64,000 bases of DNA, taken from NCBI GenBank assembly GCA_016705545.1, contig JADIYA010000012.1, positions 90,921 through 154,920 on the forward strand, in the 5' to 3' direction. The notes below the pieces were generated by a model. The model was not told where the DNA came from, searched no databases, and was given only the letters and a program-made list of their open reading frames with translations. Below are positions 62,593 to 64,000 of the stretch, piece after piece (the first letter of the stretch is position 1; the number at the start of each line of letters is the position of its first letter). The position numbers were made by a program, and so were the translations under genes. The DNA comes from Flavobacteriales bacterium. GTDB lineage: Bacteria > Bacteroidota > Bacteroidia > Flavobacteriales_F > PHOS-HE28.

Positions 62593-64000
62593 ATGGCAAA
62601 GAAGACCATCTCCTGGCCCCTCGCCCCCGCCCCAGAGTCCAAGGACCACTTCACCCTCAAGTCCGAGTACGACCTCTTCATCGGCGGCAAGTGGGTGGCA
62701 CCGAAGAGCGGCAACTACTTCGACACCATCAACCCCGCCAACGAGCAGAAGATCGCGCGCATCGCCGAAGCGAACGCAGCCGATGTGGACGCCGCCGTGA
62801 AAGCCGCGCGCAAGGCCTACGACAACGTGTGGAGCAAGATGCCCGCCGCCGAACGCGCCAAGTACATCTACCGCATCGCGCGCCTGTTGCAGGAGAAAGC
62901 CCGCCAGTTCGCCGTGGTCGAAAGCATGGACGGCGGCAAGGCCATCCGTGAAAGTCGCGACGTGGACATCCCGCTCGCCGCCGCGCACTTCTTCTACTAC
63001 GCCGGTTGGGCCGACAAGCTCGGCTACGCCTTCCCCGGGAAAACGCCGAGCGCTCGGCGTCGCCGGGCAGATCATCCCGTGGAACTTCCCGCTGCTCATG
63101 GCCGCGTGGAAGATCGCGCCGGCGCTGGCCTGCGGCAACACCGTGGTGCTGAAACCCGCCGAGACCACACCGCTCACATCGCTGCTGCTCGCCGAGCTCA
63201 TCCAGGAAGCCGAACTGCCCGATGGCGTCGTCAACATCATCACCGGTGCGGGTGCCACGGGCGCGGCGCTCGTCAACCATCCGGGCATCGACAAGATCGC
63301 CTTCACCGGCAGCACCGGCGTGGGCAAGCTCATCCAGAAGAGCATCGCCGGCACCGGCAAAAAGGCCACGCTCGAGCTCGGCGGCAAGGCGGCCAACATC
63401 ATCTTCGCCGACGCCACCATCGACCAGGCCGTCGAAGGCATCATCAACGGCATCTACTTCAACCAGGGCCACGTGTGCTGCGCCGGCAGCCGCCTCTTCG
63501 TGGAGGAAGGCGTGCACGACGAAGTCATCCGCAAGCTCAAGCACCGCATGCGCTCGCTCGTCGTGGGCGATCCGCTCGACAAGAACACCGACATCGGCGC
63601 CATCAACAGCAAGGAACAGCTCGGCACCATCAACAAATACCTCAAGGTGGGCGTGGCCGACGGCGCGGAGATGTACCAGCCTGCGTGCGAGCTGCCCAGC
63701 AAGGGCTTCTGGTGCCGCCCCACGCTCTTCCTCAACGTGGCGCAAAGCGCGCGCATCGCGCAGGAGGAGATCTTCGGCCCCGTGCTCGCCGTGCAGACCT
63801 TCCGCACCGTGGACGAGGTGATCCAGAAAGCCAACAACACGCCCTACGGCCTCAGCGCCGGCGTGTGGACGGACAAGGGCAGCAAGATCTTCAACCTCAC
63901 CAGCAAATTGCGCGCGGGCGTCATCTGGGCCAACACCTACAACAAGTTCGATCCCACCTCACCCTTCGGCGGCTACAAGGAAAGCGGCTTCGGCCGCGAA
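62593..64000 (+). CDS. Aldehyde dehydrogenase, 3' end cut by window edge, one frameshift
   Basis: NAD(P)-dependent aldehyde oxidation. From ATG 62593 the product reads AKKTISWPLAPAPESKDHF, then EYDLFIGGKWVAPKSGNYF, NPANEQKIARIAEAN, and after the shift GQIIPWNFPLLMAAWKIAPA, FTGSTGVGKLIQ, LELGGKAANIIF (Glu), GHVCCAGSRLF (catalytic Cys near the second C), EEIFGPVLAV and SPFGGYKESGFGRE at base 64000. One A of the run at 63040-63043 is probably extra: GGGAAAACGCC reads GKRRALGVAGQ if one A is removed. Class 1/2-like; the specific substrate is unknown. Confidence 0.9.
   Translation, partial: MAKKTISWPLAPAPESKDHFTLKSEYDLFIGGKWVAPKSGNYFDTINPANEQKIARIAEANAADVDAAVKAARKAYDNVWSKMPAAERAKYIYRIARLLQEKARQFAVVESMDGGKAIRESRDVDIPLAAAHFFYYAGWADKLGYAFPGKTPSARRRRADHPVELPAAHGRVEDRAGAGLRQHRGAETRRDHTAHIAAARRAHPGSRTARWRRQHHHRCGCHGRGARQPSGHRQDRLHRQHRRGQAHPEEHRRHRQKGHARARRQGGQHHLRRRHHRPGRRRHHQRHLLQPGPRVLRRQPPLRGGRRARRSHPQAQAPHALARRGRSARQEHRHRRHQQQGTARHHQQIPQGGRGRRRGDVPACVRAAQQGLLVPPHALPQRGAKRAHRAGGDLRPRARRADLPHRGRGDPESQQHALRPQRRRVDGQGQQDLQPHQQIARGRHLGQHLQQVRSHLTLRRLQGKRLRPR

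Overview
The window looks like a fragment of a high-GC member of the Bacteroidota, most likely Flavobacteriales. Evidence: an intact sprA (the type IX secretion translocon) behind ruvA, several proteins with type IX C-terminal sorting tails, a methionine synthase split into two genes, a SprA-GcvH-VanZ-TonB gene order, an Omp28/DUF6029 cluster, a caa3-type oxidase cluster with two COX3 paralogues, and promoters with the Bacteroidota -7 box TAnnTTTG or near variants. No rRNA, tRNA, CRISPR array, prophage or transposase was seen. This is mostly chromosomal core with scattered secreted-protein genes.

Layout. 1-3.2 kb: the start of a DnaE-type polymerase (minus, cut by the window edge) divergent from thiL. 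3.2-9 kb: an uncharacterised 519-residue protein, then an operon of LytTR regulator, propeller sensor kinase and small lipoprotein. 9-15.4 kb: small genes (a free-standing sorting-tail-like protein behind a Trp-Trp-Trp leader-like hairpin, a duplicated HWPG membrane protein, pepP, a frameshifted secreted protein, DUF1801, an NYN protein, an LEA-like lipoprotein). 15.4-23.4 kb: a DUF255 thioredoxin/glycosidase-like protein, tsaB, an aldehyde dehydrogenase, a TolC-type protein and an OmpA-type protein. 23.4-27.5 kb: split metH under a SAM-I riboswitch. 27.5-31.8 kb: ctaB, two COX3, COX4-like, SCO and DUF420. 31.8-38.1 kb: queG, a tiny conserved protein and the Omp28/DUF6029/TlpA/Omp28 cluster. 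38.3-49.4 kb: a T9SS cargo protein, a sirtuin, ruvA, sprA, gcvH, a vanZ-like gene and a tonB-like gene. 49.5-53.3 kb: cysC-cysD-cysN and deoC. 53.3-64 kb: a giant subtilase/MopE/thioredoxin fusion, a propeller cargo protein, a DinB-fold protein, a cupin, a methyltransferase and an aldehyde dehydrogenase cut by the window end.

Two things cut across the window. First, at least nine single-base or short indels break genes whose reading is otherwise conserved (T9SS protein, metH twice, queG, cysD, the subtilase twice, methyltransferase, final aldehyde dehydrogenase). This pattern fits uncorrected assembly errors better than gene decay, so I annotate these as genes with frameshifts. Second, there is a family of short elements built from tandem 7-base (once 8-base) words, usually as two inverted arms. 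Each locus uses its own word, and one copy sits in frame inside dnaE. These elements and the near-leaderless promoter layout are the least explained features here.

Working together: sprA exports the tail-bearing proteins. The TonB-like protein could energise outer-membrane import. The oxidase cluster supplies heme O, copper delivery (SCO) and two COX3-type subunits. CysCDN activates sulfate, and MetH with its riboswitch controls methionine synthesis by SAM level.
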